A stretch of DNA of 64,000 nucleotides from Hybos culiciformis (GCA_964007475.1 OZ023274.1:71187303-71251302); one strand, 5' to 3'; numbered from the stretch's first letter, positions 1-14,292 are shown. Program-made: numbers and translations. Notes: generated by a model from the sequence alone, not told the origin.

Positions 1-3000
1 TAAAAAAAGATATGTGTAACTATAAAAAAAATAAAGAAATTTCTTTGCTTTGCCATTTAAGTGCTCTGATATTAAAAGCACATTCATGTAAGTACTTTAT
101 ATTGGACATTTAAAATATAGAGTGTAAAAATTGTATAAACACATGCTACATATACGTTACACTAATATTCATTAGGATTAGATAGTGAAAAAAGTAGCTG
201 CTAAATTCCTCATGGTCAAGTTTTTCATCTCCCATGAAAAAAAAATTGTTTATAATGAAACAATTCAAGTTTTGATATTATAAAAATATTTTTACGTTCA
301 TAGGTATGTTAGAAAAATATATTTATTAATTGAAAGTTTATTTAAATATATAGATACATATTATATAATAATATTATATTAATAATTATACCAGATTAGG
401 TTCAAACATTTTTTTCACATTTGGTTAATAATAATTATTGTACGGTCTATCGTTAATTCGCTAATAGTATCTTATAGTTATAATTTTTTAATATACCACA
501 TACCATGAGACAAATAGAAAATTATTATCAGTGTGAAACAGATCTGTGGAAATAAATTTTAATTAAACATCCTTTTAATAATTTGTCATATTAAACTTTG
601 CTGGATTATAGTTATATATGTATTTAAATTTATATAAGAATTTGATGGTTTTTCGGTTATATTCATCTCATTAGTTTAAATAAATTTTTTCTGGGTAATA
701 AATTTGTGTATGTAGAAAATTAAATCGTTAGAACAAAAATTTTGTATCAAAAATATTAACACACTTGAAGCTAAACTAATATGCGTCAATACATGAAAAC
801 ATTATCTAGATAGACTTGTAATGGTACTTTCTAATGTTTCAGAATATACTATATGTACTCTTCTGTAGATTAGTTTACAAGGAAAAATATACTAAATTAA
901 AAATAATAATAATAGGTATATAATTTATAATATTAAATTAGCAAATAATTTTCACACAACAAAATAAAAATCAATTTTTAGTTTCCAAAAATTTATATTT
1001 AACAATTGTGATACTTATTTATCATATCTATATCTTTTGTGTAAGTATAAAAAACAAATTGATAACATAAATTGAAATATTATGTTTGGAATTCATTTTA
1101 TATTATACAATTACATATATAGAAAATTTCAAATATAAAAACATATTCTAAAAAATAAAATAAAATAATATATAAGTTTCCTTCAGAACATTCAAATTTT
1201 GTTTTTGTTTTCGAGGGTTTATTCAAGTTTGTATTATCATAATTTTTTTTGTTCATAATATAGGATTTTGGATTAAAATCATGTTTCTATAACTTCCGGC
1301 ATTCTTTAAAAACACAAAAGAACTATCATCAAAATTTTTGTACATATTTATTTATTTTTTTTTTTTAATTTTGTTTTTAAAAAATAAAATGTACATTTTT
1401 TTCTGCGATTCACACATAAAACTGACATAAAAATCCAGCAAAAATATTTTATTTTTTATTTTTTCTATCTGTACGCTTGCTATAAAAATACTTTAAATAC
1501 ACTTTTAATTTTCAACTCCCATCAAATTAAAAAAAAAAAAAAAAAATTTCTCCTGTTTCAAAAAAAAATAATAAAATGAATAAATAAAAAAAAAGACATA
1601 AATTATTTTATAAATATTATATATATGAAGAACTTAACAGAAAAAAGAACTACAGAAAAAAAAAAAAAATAAGTCACAGAGTGTATCTTTTTTTCTTATC
1701 ATAAATTTTGAAAAAAAAAAAAAAATCCATCAGATGATCAGATCTTTTTCACTTTGAATGTTTCAATATTTTATTTTATATTTTATTTTTTTTAAGTACT
1801 CTTGGAAAAAAAACAAAACTACACAAAGATGTGGTTAAGTTAAAAAAATGTTTTTTTTTTTATTATTTACAGCTAAAGTTTAGTAGATATGTAGATTTTA
1901 GAAACTTGAAACAAAAAAAAAAAAAACAACAAAATTTTGTTCATAAATTTCTTTAAAAATGATAAAACTAAATTTATAGGGGTTTGCTAATCATAAAATA
2001 AAAATAAAACGAAAAAAAAAAATCTTTGGCTTTTGCGCTTATGACTGAAATGACATAAATAGTCAAGTTTAATTTATTACTCTAGTTTTTTTTTTGTATT
2101 TTTTTTTCTGTGTGAATATGAATGAATATTAAAATTAAATTTTAGATGAAATAAAAAAATTCTTTGTAATTTCGGTTCTGAAAAATTTATTGAATATCAA
2201 AACTCCAGCGTATAGATGATTTTATTTCTGTTTTAATTTTAGTATTTTAACATGATGAATTTAACTGTGAAATGTGGCGAAGCGATCGACTATTTTTGTA
2301 ATCAGAGTTTTTTCAACGATCTTATTACTTTCTAATCTAATTCGTTAAAAGCCGTTCTTCTATACTAACTTGGCGCCAAAAGATCAATTACTTTTATTTA
2401 AGTTTTATATTCAGAAATGGTTAGCTTGTATAATAAATCTTAAGAACTTATTTGCTTAGCTACAATGTACGTGTACCCACAAAAAAGTTTTCATTCATGT
2501 TCAAAATCTAAGAACTTTGAAATAAATAAATTAAATACCTATATACAAAAAGCTTATAATACTTATGTATAAGTATATACAGCAGCTTTCGTAGAACTAT
2601 AATATATATATATATAATTAAATTGAATTATAAGGAAAAAATAACCTGATATTTGTAAAGTTAGATAGCAATTTCAACAAAAAATAGTATATTGGTATTC
2701 AAAAGAAATCCAAAAACTGATTCTGTTTCTGTAGTGTAGTATAGTGTATAGATTGACTAAAATTAGAAAAATCTCAAAGATACATCCTAATCGCATAGAA
2801 TGTGTGTATGCATTATAACTAACTACTTATTTGTGTGTACACATATCACAAAATTAAAAAAAGTAATTATAGATATATTTATAACACTAAATTTTTATAA
2901 AACTATTTTTTTTTTTACATAAGTTCCTTCTTATGTTTTTTCTTGAAATTTATTTCATTCTTATTCTTCTATCAGAGATTATATCAAAGTTTTTGACTTT

Positions 3001-5480
3001 AGTAGCTTACAAAGTTTTAAAATCTACACATTATATCTATTCCACTTTTTAACATGTTTATACAATATCATAAAAATTTATATTAAAATTTCTTAGCCAA
3101 AAAAAAAAAAAAAAAAATAAAAAAAAAAAAAACTAAATAAAAATTGAACATTAAAAATAAAATTAGTGTTATAAGACTTTGAAAATAAATAAAAGAAAAT
3201 GTTTTTGCCAGCATGAATAAAATAATCATTTTATGGGCCATCTGTCAGCTAAAGTCATAACATTTATTTTAATAAAACTACAGGTGATATTCAAAAACCT
3301 TTGAAAAAAAATATATATTTATATTTATATATATAATTTCATTCAGTTTCAATCAGCAGTAGTTAAGAACATTTATATATATTATAATGTATATATTTGC
3401 TGTCAATGTTCTTAGTATATTATGAACCTGTGTTTTTAAAAAAAATTCTTCTTTCCCAAATATGTATATTTTATTAGAATTTATTAAATGTTTACATACA
3501 TTAATGTTGGGTATATATAATTTTTATGTAAATAATATTGAAATTTTCACCATAAAAAAATATTTTTTTATTCAAAAAAATATTTGAAAAAAAAAAAAAA
3601 ACTAAGATTAAGAAATTTTTTCTAACAAAATAACTATATAAATTTTACCTACATAATTAATTTATTAGTATAATATTATACATTATGTATAGTTAAAGAA
3701 AAAAATAATGCATGGCAACTTTGTTAAATCATATTAACTATTAAATATAAAGCTATAAAGCTTTTTGATTTAGCGAACGGAAAGAAATAAAACAATTGTG
3801 TTCAGGAGTTGAGGAGGTGAGCTCCTCTCAACAAGAAATATTAATTAATTTTATAGACATTAGTTGTTTTTTCAAAATTACATTACAACTTTATATATGA
3901 AATATATTTTTTGACACCAATGGGCATGTTTTTCACAGAATATTCTGTGATTTATCTATTCTGGGGATTGTTTTTAGGGGAATTATTTTTCTGGGATACC
4001 TTTTTTAATATATCATTATGTAGATATAATTTAATTTTTATTTCCTATTAGATATAAAAAGGTTAACCAGTACATTCTACTAACGAATTTAGACGAGAAC
4101 TTCGTGCAAATTAGATATCAATCGGGAACGATAATTCAAATATATGATTTTTAAATCAAAATGAATTAGAATAGGAGTATGAGATTTTAAAAATACTGAA
4201 ATTTAGCTAATTGCAAATGCCATTCGTATAGGAAAGTATATTTCACGATTTAAAATTTATTAGCAGCAAAGGTCATTTAAAATACATATATCAATCTTAT
4301 TCTACGTATTTTTTTGAAGAAAATATTTCAGTTCTTTTTAAAAAATTGGAAAAGCTTTGAACAAATTTAAAAAAAAATAAATAAAAATGAGGAAGGATGT
4401 GAAAACAAAATAAAATTTATGCCTACACGAATAAAATAAAGGTAAATTTAGGTTTTAATTATTTTTTTAAATCAATAAAAATTTTTTTCTTATTTTTTAA
4501 TTCTTTTTTCTATGAGAAAAAATAAAATTCTACCTGATACTAACTTGTGAATTTTTTCAAAAAAAAAATTGTTTTTCTTCGAATTTGAAAAATAAGAGAA
4601 CATATAAAAACTACATCGCGATGTAATAAAATTAATGTGATGATTCTATTAAAAAATATATTTTATAATGAAAGATAAAAAATAAACATGGTCAAAAAAA
4701 AAAAAAAAATAAAAATATACTAAAAACAACAAAAAAAAAAAAGAACTATGTTGAAGAAAAATAAAACAGATATCTTAAAAGAAAATAAATACTAATGTAT
4801 ATTACGTATAGTAGAAGCTACCTATAAGATGTACATCTTTATTGGTAGATCGTCTTAAATTAAATTATATATTTTTAACCAAATAAAAAAAAAAAAAAAT
4901 AAACACATTTTAATGTAATATCTTCTGTTATCTTATCTAAAGACATTTTATTAAACTTGCGATAGTGATTTATTGACTTTTAATTTTCTAATAGAGAAGA
5001 AAACGTTTTGTATTCACTTTTTGTTATTAAAACTAAATTATGATGTTAATTCCTGATAATTAAATTTTTTTAATGAACATAAAGAGCTTAAATCTACAAC
5101 CGCTGCCGCAGCATTTAACGGATGATGTACGTTTAATTATTAAGATTTTAGAATATTTTTAGTTGCGAAAGATAATTAAAAATAACGAGATTTGAACACA
5201 AGAGCATTTGCTTTGGAAAAAAGAGTATTTAGTTGAACACTGGAGTATATAATGAGGGTGTACAAAGCTGTGGAAGTATAGTTTTTCTTATTTTGTTTAT
5301 TTCTCAGGAACTTTTACAGAAACCTAAATCCAATTATCTTTAAAATTTAACAGATTCCAAACATTTCACATTTTGTTTTCAATTTAAATTAATTTAATGC
5401 GTTGGGGATCGTTATGTTGTATTTAGTGCTATAGAATTTAGATCACTAAATGGAGTATTATATGCGTCAATACACATGCA

Positions 5481-5587
5481 ATCATTTAGATGCATCTGCG
5501 TAAATAATGAAAAAATTTAGATGCATCAGCGTATATAATGAAAAAATTTAGATGCATCAGCGTAAATAATGAAATCATTTAGATGTT
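5481..5587. repeat. 31-bp tandem repeat, about 3.4 units
   Basis: The core TTTAGATGCATC recurs at 5485, 5516 and 5547, with a degraded fourth copy at 5578, giving an exact 31-base period. Each unit also carries a CGTAAATAATGA-like segment. Units 2 and 3 differ from each other at very few positions, which suggests recent expansion. The palindrome ATGCAT in each unit could be a binding site, but that is inference. Confidence 0.85.
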
Positions 5588-5734
5588 TCGTATTGAATAT
5601 TACGTAATACCTAAACATACATAATATCTCTCACAATATTTCAATACAGCCAAATACAAAAAAAAAATGAGAAAAAATGAGAAGAAAAAATATTCTCTCT
5701 TTGCAACTACCTCTCCCCTACGCATTAAAACAGT

Positions 5735-5918
5735 ATATTGGATATGTAAACAAAATTTGTTATACAACTCGTTCTGTATTTATACAAAAATACATTGACA
5801 CTTGTCAATTTATATCACTCGACCTTCGGTCTCGTGAGATAAGTATTGACTCGTCTCAATGTATTTTTGTGTATACAGAACTCTTAATTAATAACAAATT
5901 TAGTTTACATATACAATA
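5735..5918. repeat. 184-bp near-perfect palindrome (foldback element)
   Basis: Two arms of about 90 bases face each other around a tiny loop near 5826, where GACC-TTC-GGTC closes the hairpin. The left arm reads TATTGGATATGTAAAC inwards from 5736, and the right arm ends with the matching GTTTACATATACAATA at 5917. Further in, AAATTTGTTAT pairs with ATAACAAATTT and ACAAAAATACATTGA with TCAATGTATTTTTGT. The 80-codon open frame across it is a by-product of this symmetry. The structure fits a foldback MITE or a decayed inverted duplication. No clear target-site duplication is visible. Confidence 0.8.
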
Positions 5919-6051
5919 ATCTACTATTAATAGTATTAAGTATGTTTAATATTAGTTTTAGAAAAATATAAAGACTATGAATAGGTTCACTCTTAATATA
6001 AATTGTGGATACGGTTCGAATTGAACAAGCAATAATTTCAAATTTTTACTA

Positions 6052-6234
6052 GAGTACGATTCAAATCACTTGACCAATCCGTTATGCAAAGCTTTCCCTT
6101 TCCATTATAAAATTCCATACAAAATTTAGGGGAAATTATTCAAGAAAAAATGCTCATGCAATTTTGTATGGAATTTTGAAATGGAAAGGGAAAGATTTTC
6201 ATAACGGATTGGTCAAGTGATTTGTATTGTACTC
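6052..6234 (+). mobile_element. 183-bp foldback MITE with TA target duplication, copy 1
   Basis: The element starts GAGTACGATTCAAATCACTT and ends with an approximate inverted copy closing in GTACTC. It is flanked by TA at 6050-6051 and 6235-6236. The arms are about 70 bases and surround a unique loop of about 36 bases reading TTAGGGGAAATTATTCAAG on this strand. A second copy lies at 38721-38903. TA duplication and terminal symmetry are typical of Tc1/mariner-mobilised MITEs. There is no coding capacity. This copy has several arm mismatches near its right end (TTTGTATTGTACTC), so it is older than copy 2. Confidence 0.88.
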
Positions 6235-9200
6235 TATATGAAAATATTCATGCGAATATAATACCTTAATTATTTTTATTTTTGTTTTCTGATAAATATC
6301 TGATTTTGGACGTAACATTTAACATATTATCTTATTGTAGTTTTTTTTTTCTTCAGTTTCATGCTGCTTTTAGTGACATGTCTAGACCCCAGTGTGGACA
6401 TTATCACTTACCCAAAAATGAATTTTTATAAAATAAGGATAAGATCTTTAAAAAATGTTCATTAAACTATACCGATATATATCCAAAATTTTATTAATTT
6501 TTATTTTAGAAGCTATTATTTAATATGTTTTAAAAAAAAAATATCTTTCTTGATTGTTTCTTTAAATAAAATTAGTTAAGGTATTGTGCGATGAATTTCA
6601 GTAACTCAGAATTACATTTACACGACATATATTACATTCAATTACAATATTTTCAGTCATATTCTTCATTTAATAAGGCAAATTATATACCTATAATTTA
6701 AAAATGTGGAACGAGTGATAAAATGCTTTTGATTTGGGAATCCACAATGCGATCGATAAGTCAAATTTCAAAGCTTTTACAATATAAGAACTGTTTTTCT
6801 TAATTTTCAGAAAATTTCTAAAAACCTGAAAGATATTAAAATAATGATCGCTCATTAATTTTCTTTTATTTCCAATTCTTTATGAGGAACACGAACTACC
6901 GAAATTGAAGATCTGAATTTTTTGGAACCTTTGAATTTTGTCTTAATTTATAATTATTTATTTAATATATTTCTTAAGCAATATATTAAAAAAATAAAAT
7001 AAAAAATTTAAAATTTATTCTAAATTTTTCTTCTTTTTGTTCATTTTTCGTTTCCTTTTTTGACCATTGACAGTTTTGTTGATTTGGGAATATTTTATCA
7101 ATTTAATGTTATGTGCCATAGTTTGTTTTTTTGATGTTATTTCAATAAAATGAAATTAAAACGTTTTAATATTAATTACAAAAAATAAATTTGTTTATAA
7201 AAATACATACTTTTTTTTTTTAAATATTAAGATGTTAAAAGATAACCATGTTAAGTAATTTCAAAAAGGCAAAACATCTTAAAATTTCGTTGTATACCAT
7301 TTCATTCAATCGAAAAGAATAGGAATTCATTGGTAAATTATATTATACTATATGAGACTTTTATTCTTAATAAAGTATTAAGGATTTAGAATAGCTTAAC
7401 TAAAATATTAACGATTTAGAATAGCTTTTATATGTTTTACGAATAACATTACAATTACACAATAACCGTTGTATTAATTTTTTGAACTGTTTCTATCTAA
7501 ACTATAAAAATTGTAAAAAACCTTTGAGAACTATTTAGAGCTATAACAAATTATTATAAATCTTTTTTTTTTCGAAAACTATGTTAAGATTTTGAAGAAT
7601 TTATACGAACATGAATGAACATATTCAATTAAAATATTTTTTTTCTCTCGAAAATAAGTATTAAAATTATGATGATGACACATGAGATGTTAATGTAATG
7701 CACCTAGAGATAGATTTATGTATATTATGTTATGTATATATAGGTACAATTTATGGGAAATTATTTATTATTATAATTATTATAATCTAAAAGAAATTAA
7801 TTATTATTTCTATAATTGTTGTCATTGAAATACTGACTCCTAGAGAACTCTTTTTCTATATTTATAAAGGATTGCTTCAGTGTTCAATCACGGATTTAAT
7901 TCACTTATATTTGACATAATTCTAGACATTATAAAATATGTCAAAATTTATATATATATATGTCAAAACTAATATTATTTATCTTATGAATTGTATCTAA
8001 GATTCAAGAAACTATTCATAGTTTTTAGAATTTGTATGACTATGTGTATGTATATAATTAAAAAAAAATCAATTTGATTTCTACTAAACTTGGTGATGGT
8101 TCTTTAGAATTGCTTCGAAATAACTATCTTAAGTTTCATTAATCAAATATTGAACTAGAACATAACTTTTTAAATTCCAGACGATTATGTCGTGCAGATA
8201 TTGTGTTAAAAATTAATATCCAAAATATGAAATATACTGGCAGTAATTATTATTCATAAGCCGTGTACACTTTTTCAGACATAATTTATACACACGTTAT
8301 TATTAATTAATTAAATAGTTATAGTAATAGATATTGCCTTTTTTCAAGCTCTATGATTTTCTATTTCATATTCAAAAAGGAAAAAGAGTTAATTTTTATT
8401 TCTTTTGCTTTTAATTTTTTTTTTTTTCAATCAGTATTTTGACTGAGTGACATATTTACGCAATCTGATTTTTATATTAAAAAAAAAGAAAATTCTGTTA
8501 ATGATAATTTATTTGTAATTATATTTATCAAAATGATAGTATGCCAGGTCTATATTAAAATGTATTTAATTTATAGAAAACACAAAATAGTTTCAATCTG
8601 TAACCCTTTTTTTAACGTACAAAACTCTGCCCTTTCTTTATTATTATTATATTTTTGTTTACGTTTTTTACTTCAATATTTCATTATATAGGTGTCAAAT
8701 AAAAAATTTTTATTTCACGCTCAGTACCTGTTGTAAATATTTATGTTAATTAATAATAATTTTAATTTAAAGACATTTCACGTTTTTACATTTATTTTTA
8801 TTATTTACGAGGAAAAAAAACAATTGATTACTTTATTAAAAAGTTGTAGAATTTTTTTTGTTTTTTTTTCAATAAAATGTAACTACGGTATGAATTTTAA
8901 AGCAATTAAAATGTATTTAAAATATAGATTTCTGACATGGATAATAATACAGTTGTAGTTTTTTTATATTAGGTTTTTTTTTGTGGAATTTTAAAGGCTT
9001 AATTTAAAGAAAAAATTACACTAGCTTTGTATTAGAATGTAAAATTTTTTTTTTGGTTTAAAAACAGTGACTTCGGTTTCCGTTTATTGATTATTTACCA
9101 GAAGAAATGCATTGCAGGCATCAACTCTATAAATTCGTTAATAGTTTTAATCATACGATGTTTGTTTGTGTCAAGTTTGTTCATTGCAGAACAAAAACTA

Positions 9201-10320
9201 GAAGAGTTACGTTATTTGTTTAGATTTTTTTTCCGAAATGAAAATTCTTCTCGCATGCACATAATGATTTAAAAAATGTCACTCATCATAAGTTTTAAAA
9301 ATACATGTAATGTACAAGTAAAATTATACACATTTATATCAATTAGTTTCAATGAGCTGTAAACCACACTATCAAAAATCGAAATATGTACGTTTAAAAA
9401 AAAAAAAATTCAGAATTTTATTTTTCAACCCCTTTTGTTTTTTTTTTTTTTTTGTGTATAAAGAAGAAAAAATAAATAAATAAAAAGTGCTAAGCATTAT
9501 GCAAATAAAATCAATGAACGAATGACTGAACTTTTCACTTATTTACATATCTTGAAAAATGCATATTTACATAAGAGTTATGAGTGGTTTTTATATTTTA
9601 TTATAATTTTGTTGTAAAATACTTTTTCAATATTTTATAATTTTGATACAAAATTTTCCCCTGAGATAGTGAATTTTTAGATTTTCGATAAACAATTTGC
9701 CACTTGTTCCAGAACAACTAGAAAACATATCAATAATTATATTAATATTTCTTATTTTACTGTAAAACGTAGAAATAAAATGTCAACTGTCAAATATAAA
9801 ATTAAATCCTGGATTTTTGTGATAGCAAGCTGAACAATTTAATCATTACTAGCGAATCTTGTATATCATGTTTTTAAAATTAGTTCATATATGTACATAC
9901 TACTAGTTAAGAAACTAAATTTTGCCTAATTTTGTGAAAAATTATATATTTATCTTATTTCAACATTCCATTGACAAATATTTTTCTCACATAAATTTAC
10001 GGCATATTTTCAAAATTATATACATATACTTAATGTTCTATATAAATAAACATTTTCCTACCAAATATTTTTTTCTGGAAAATAAAAATTATGAATTTTT
10101 ATTTATATGTAATAAAAATTGTATGAATTTAAGGGAAATAAATTTTTTATAATCGAAAGCAAAAAAAAAAAAAACTAAAGTATTATTTTTTCCTGTTTCT
10201 TAATAATAAAAATGTATATTCGAATATTTTTCTTTAGAATTACTAAAAATTTATTTAACGGTATAAAATAATAATAAAATAAACCTACACCTTGTTTAAA
10301 TATAAAACTTTCCCATTATT

Positions 10321-10338
10321 GTTATTATTATTATTATT
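10321..10338. repeat. TTA trinucleotide microsatellite
   Basis: About six uninterrupted copies of a TTA-type trinucleotide lie in non-coding sequence. No function is suggested. Confidence 0.8.
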
Positions 10339-10740
10339 CATTTTGTCATGAGGTCGCATACACCCCACAGAGATAATTCGTGGTTAAGAAGTTTACTCGT
10401 ATTTACTCAATACTACAATTAAAAACAGAAAAATAATAATAAATTGAAAACGAATAGAATAACAAAAAATGTGTGTACATTTCTTTTTATTTTTATTTTT
10501 TTTATTTTTAGTTTTATATTCCTGTCAATAAGTATATATTTTGTTTATCGTCACAGGTATATAGGATTATTTAGATTTATAGAGTCAAAGGAAGACTTAT
10601 ATAATGTGAGACAAAATACTAAAAATGTGTGTAATGCATAATAGAACCACATTTAAAATATTGTGATACTAGGAATTTTATTAACCTTAGAAAGTATTAC
10701 ATACGTACTATTATATTGTCAGTTGGTACTATTATATATT

Positions 10741-11341
10741 CAGTGCTGTCCAACCAACGGCCCGCGGGCCATCATCCGGCCCGCGGAGTCTTTTAACCCG
10801 GCCCGTTAACTTTGGTTTGAAATTCAAAATGTTTCTCTAATATTTTTGTAGTATGTAAAAAAAAAATTGTAATGGAAATTTTTTACTTTCAAATCAAGAT
10901 TTACTGCATAAAATTCAAATTATTTATTTCAAATTAAAAATTTTCTATTCTTAGATTTGATATTTGGAATGGAACGTGGTTAATTCGTTCCACATAAATT
11001 TCGGGTGACAAGAAAATTAAATTTATAGTTAAGAAATCAGATTAAGTGGATGTTGCCAGTAGTTTAACTTCTCTAAAAAAATTAATTCAAGGTCATCAAG
11101 ATCATCATCATCACTGACAAAAGATCATCACAAAAAGATATCATTATAAATACAACATAATTTATATTCTTTAATTTAATTTTTTTCTTGTGTATAAACT
11201 TATTATTTACATTATTAATTTGAAGTAATTTTAATAATAAATATATTTTAATTTGTTTAAAAAAAAAAAATTGACTTTTGGCCCGCGGAACAAAATAAAT
11301 TTTCGAAACGGCCCATTTTCAATTTAAGTTGGACACCCCTG
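10741..11341. mobile_element. 601-bp non-autonomous hAT-like element
   Basis: The left end reads CAGTGCTGTCCAAC and the inverted right end reads CAGGGGTGTCCAAC, matching at 12 of 14 positions. CAGxGxTGTCCAAC is a recognised hAT-type terminus. Both subterminal regions carry GGCCCGCGG or GGCCC motifs (around 10759, 10775, 10800, 11280 and 11311), strikingly GC-rich against the surrounding A+T. The interior is A+T-rich without a transposase. The flanking 8-mers (TATATATT and ATGTAGAT) do not match, so the expected 8-bp duplication has decayed or the element was rearranged. Confidence 0.75.
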
Positions 11342-13533
11342 ATGTAGATCCATGAGCAAAAAAAATAAAATTTCTAAAATAAAAGCCAAGTATAAAATTG
11401 ATACAATTTTACTTCCAACGAATGTTCTAGCAAGTAAAGAATCCATACAAACATTGTATCCTTCCTTAATCAAATAACAAAAAACAGCATTTATCCAGAA
11501 GTATCTAGAATTGCAAATATTTTCGAATCCAATTTACTACTACATTTAAATTCAAAGGAGTAAAAATTAACATAATATTTTCAAATCAGTACAGATATAA
11601 TACTCCTATAATTTTTTAATGTTAGGCTTTCTAAAAAAAACTACTAGAAAATAAAGTAGGTATCTGTAAATTCTAAAAATTTCAATTGAAAGTATATTGT
11701 TAATTTTTTTCTAAAATTCAGTAAGTTTATAACAAACAAACAGACAAAGTATATTATACATATTCGCTAAATTCGAAAGGATCAAATATAGAATTTATTT
11801 TATTTTTTTTTTGCATCATATTGTGTGAAATTATGAATGATGAAAATGTGTGAAAATTTTTTGTTTTGATTTTTTCCTTCCTTTAGTTCCAAAAAAAAAA
11901 AAATAAAATAAAAGAAGATAAGTTTTATGTATATTCCTTCAGAAACATATGTAATCTCAGCAGGATCTCAAAACTGTTAAAATCCTCCTTTAAAAAATTT
12001 CAAATATGAAAAAATTAGGTTTTAAAATTATAATTTTTAATGTATACAATGTATTTAGATTAAATTATTTTCTGACTGATTTGGCACAAAATTGGAAACA
12101 AGATATTCGTGTATTTAACATAGTAATAATCTCTTCTTTTTTAACATTATTTACTAGGTGAGAGGAATTCAATTTGCTAGAAAATCTTGTTTATTAAAAG
12201 TTGTTTAAGGGATATATTATGTATTATAGTCAATACAAAATATACAGAGGAGCTTAATTATTATTAAAGTAACATATTATAGATACAAAACATGTACTAT
12301 ATTTTCATTTCAAGCATATTATGTATTCATATATTTCTAAAATTTCGAAATTTAATTAATAAAAAAAAAATTGTTGTTTAAATTTTAAATGCCGACGAGT
12401 AAAAGTTTATCCTTAAAATCACACACATTAACATTTATAATTAAAATTTATTGAGCAGAGCAGTAATAAATCTAGAATTAGAAAACTTGTAGCATTCCAA
12501 ATTCAAAGATATAACTTTAACAATGCGGCCGGTAAGGCAACAAAGTTAGCAAGAACAAAAAATTAATAAAAAACAAAATATTAACAATAAACTCGACTGT
12601 TAATTTATATTCCTATTTAAAACTTTATGTTAGCTGGAAGTTCAAACAAAAACCTAAGTAATAAAATCATTCAAGGTGAAATATTTTTGTTTTTTAAAGT
12701 TAAAACTTATTATTAAATGTACGTAGTTGCTTTTAAATTTATAATGTAATTTAATATAAAAAAATATTTTTTTCCCTCACATAATTATAGCTTTTTTGAA
12801 TAATTTCAAAATATTACAAATATGAAAGCTCCGAAATTTTGGGAGGCAAATGTAACTAACTACCTTTTGCATATAAAAGCACTTTATGTATATATGATGA
12901 CTTTATGTATATATGTGATGAAAGCTATTGGAAGAACCAGGCGTGATAAATTTTTATTTTGCGTTATGTTTAAGTTTCTTTAAGAAAGTCAAGGCTCTTT
13001 GCAATTAACATTTTATTGAAATTATGCGGTATTTGTATATGATTTTATTAATTCAACTTTACAAAGAAAAAAAAATTGTTAAGTTAAATTGCATTTTGAA
13101 CTTTTTGGTTTTTAACCTTTTTTTTTTTTATTTGCTCCGCATATAAAGTGAAATAAAATTTATTGAAAACTTTATTAATGGCTATAAAGTTTTTATACAA
13201 TTTTAAAAAAAGAAGAAAAAAAAAAGCAAAAATATAATGAGTTCAGGAATCAAAATAAAAATATATGTATACACACTAATTTTATGCTTGCACTTGTACA
13301 ATATGTATTCTAACAACACCGACGTAAATATCAAGCTTGAAGAGAATAAAAAGTCATCATACAAAACTATTTGAAAATACATAAATTTATAGAAAGCTAA
13401 AAGATAGATTTGTAAATAAAGGATTAATAACCAACAAAAATGTAATTGTTAATTGCAGTTTATTATTATGATTAATATTTATTTTAACGAAATAAAACGG
13501 GTTGAATTTAATAAAAATTTACATAAATTGAAA

Positions 13534-13685
13534 AAATTCAATCCGGCCACAAAAACGAATTTATTTTTTTTATATTATTTATAACTACCTATGGTTTCTT
13601 TTGCTAGCTGATTGAACTCGATTAAATCGATCGAGGGAAACGAGAAAAAACCGTAGTAATGTTTTTCAGATACCGGATTGAATTT
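13534..13685. repeat. 152-bp nested inverted repeat
   Basis: A perfect 13-base outer pair, AAATTCAATCCGG at 13534-13546 and CCGGATTGAATTT at 13673-13685, encloses an imperfect inner pair (CTATGGTTTCTTTTG near 13588 against GAGAAAAAACCGTAG near 13643) around a short core containing CGATTAAATCG. A further GGTTGAATTT lies just outside at about 13500. It may be a small MITE or a set of paired binding sites. No target-site duplication is apparent. Confidence 0.5.
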
Positions 13686-14292
13686 ATGTTATATAATATT
13701 ATGTTTCTATTATGAAAATTAATATTAATTGCTTTTATTAATAATTTTTTTTTATTGTTTAAATGCCATTTTAGAAATAAACTTCTAATTTTTCTTTAAA
13801 TGTTTTCATTTTCATATATGTACTTAGTTTCATAAATTTGTTATGATTTTTATCGCCCCCAGATATAGTTTTTTCTTTCATTACATAGGGCTTGAGATTT
13901 ATTTCGGTGTTGATTGTATATATATAATACGTTACGTACAATGTAATTTTATTTCACCTTTAAAAAAAAGAAAAAAATCAACTTCTTTTCATAAATTTTC
14001 AAAGTCATCACATTTATCTTTGAAAAATTTACCTACTGACTTAAAACAAACATATATTAAGGAAAACTAAGAGTTAGTTGGAGGGATTAAATGATTTCTT
14101 TAAAGAAATTTTATTCGAAAACAATGTTCGCTTCTATAGATCCATAATTTTTACATCAGGTAAAAAAATCGAATGCTTGAAACATTTAGGGACTTAACTG
14201 TTAAGCGACATACCTAATTTAATGTTAAATGAACAGAAGAATATACATTTATTTTAAACAGAAGTGTTTCGAACAACCCTGCCTAACAAATC

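Noticed and set aside
3808..3832. Short hairpin GTTGAGGAG..CTCCTCTCAAC.
   Set aside because: The stem is only about ten bases, far short of a microRNA precursor, and nothing else supports a function.
5677..5919. 80-codon open frame on the + strand.
   Set aside because: It spans the 184-bp palindrome and has no protein motif; the length follows from the palindrome sequence.
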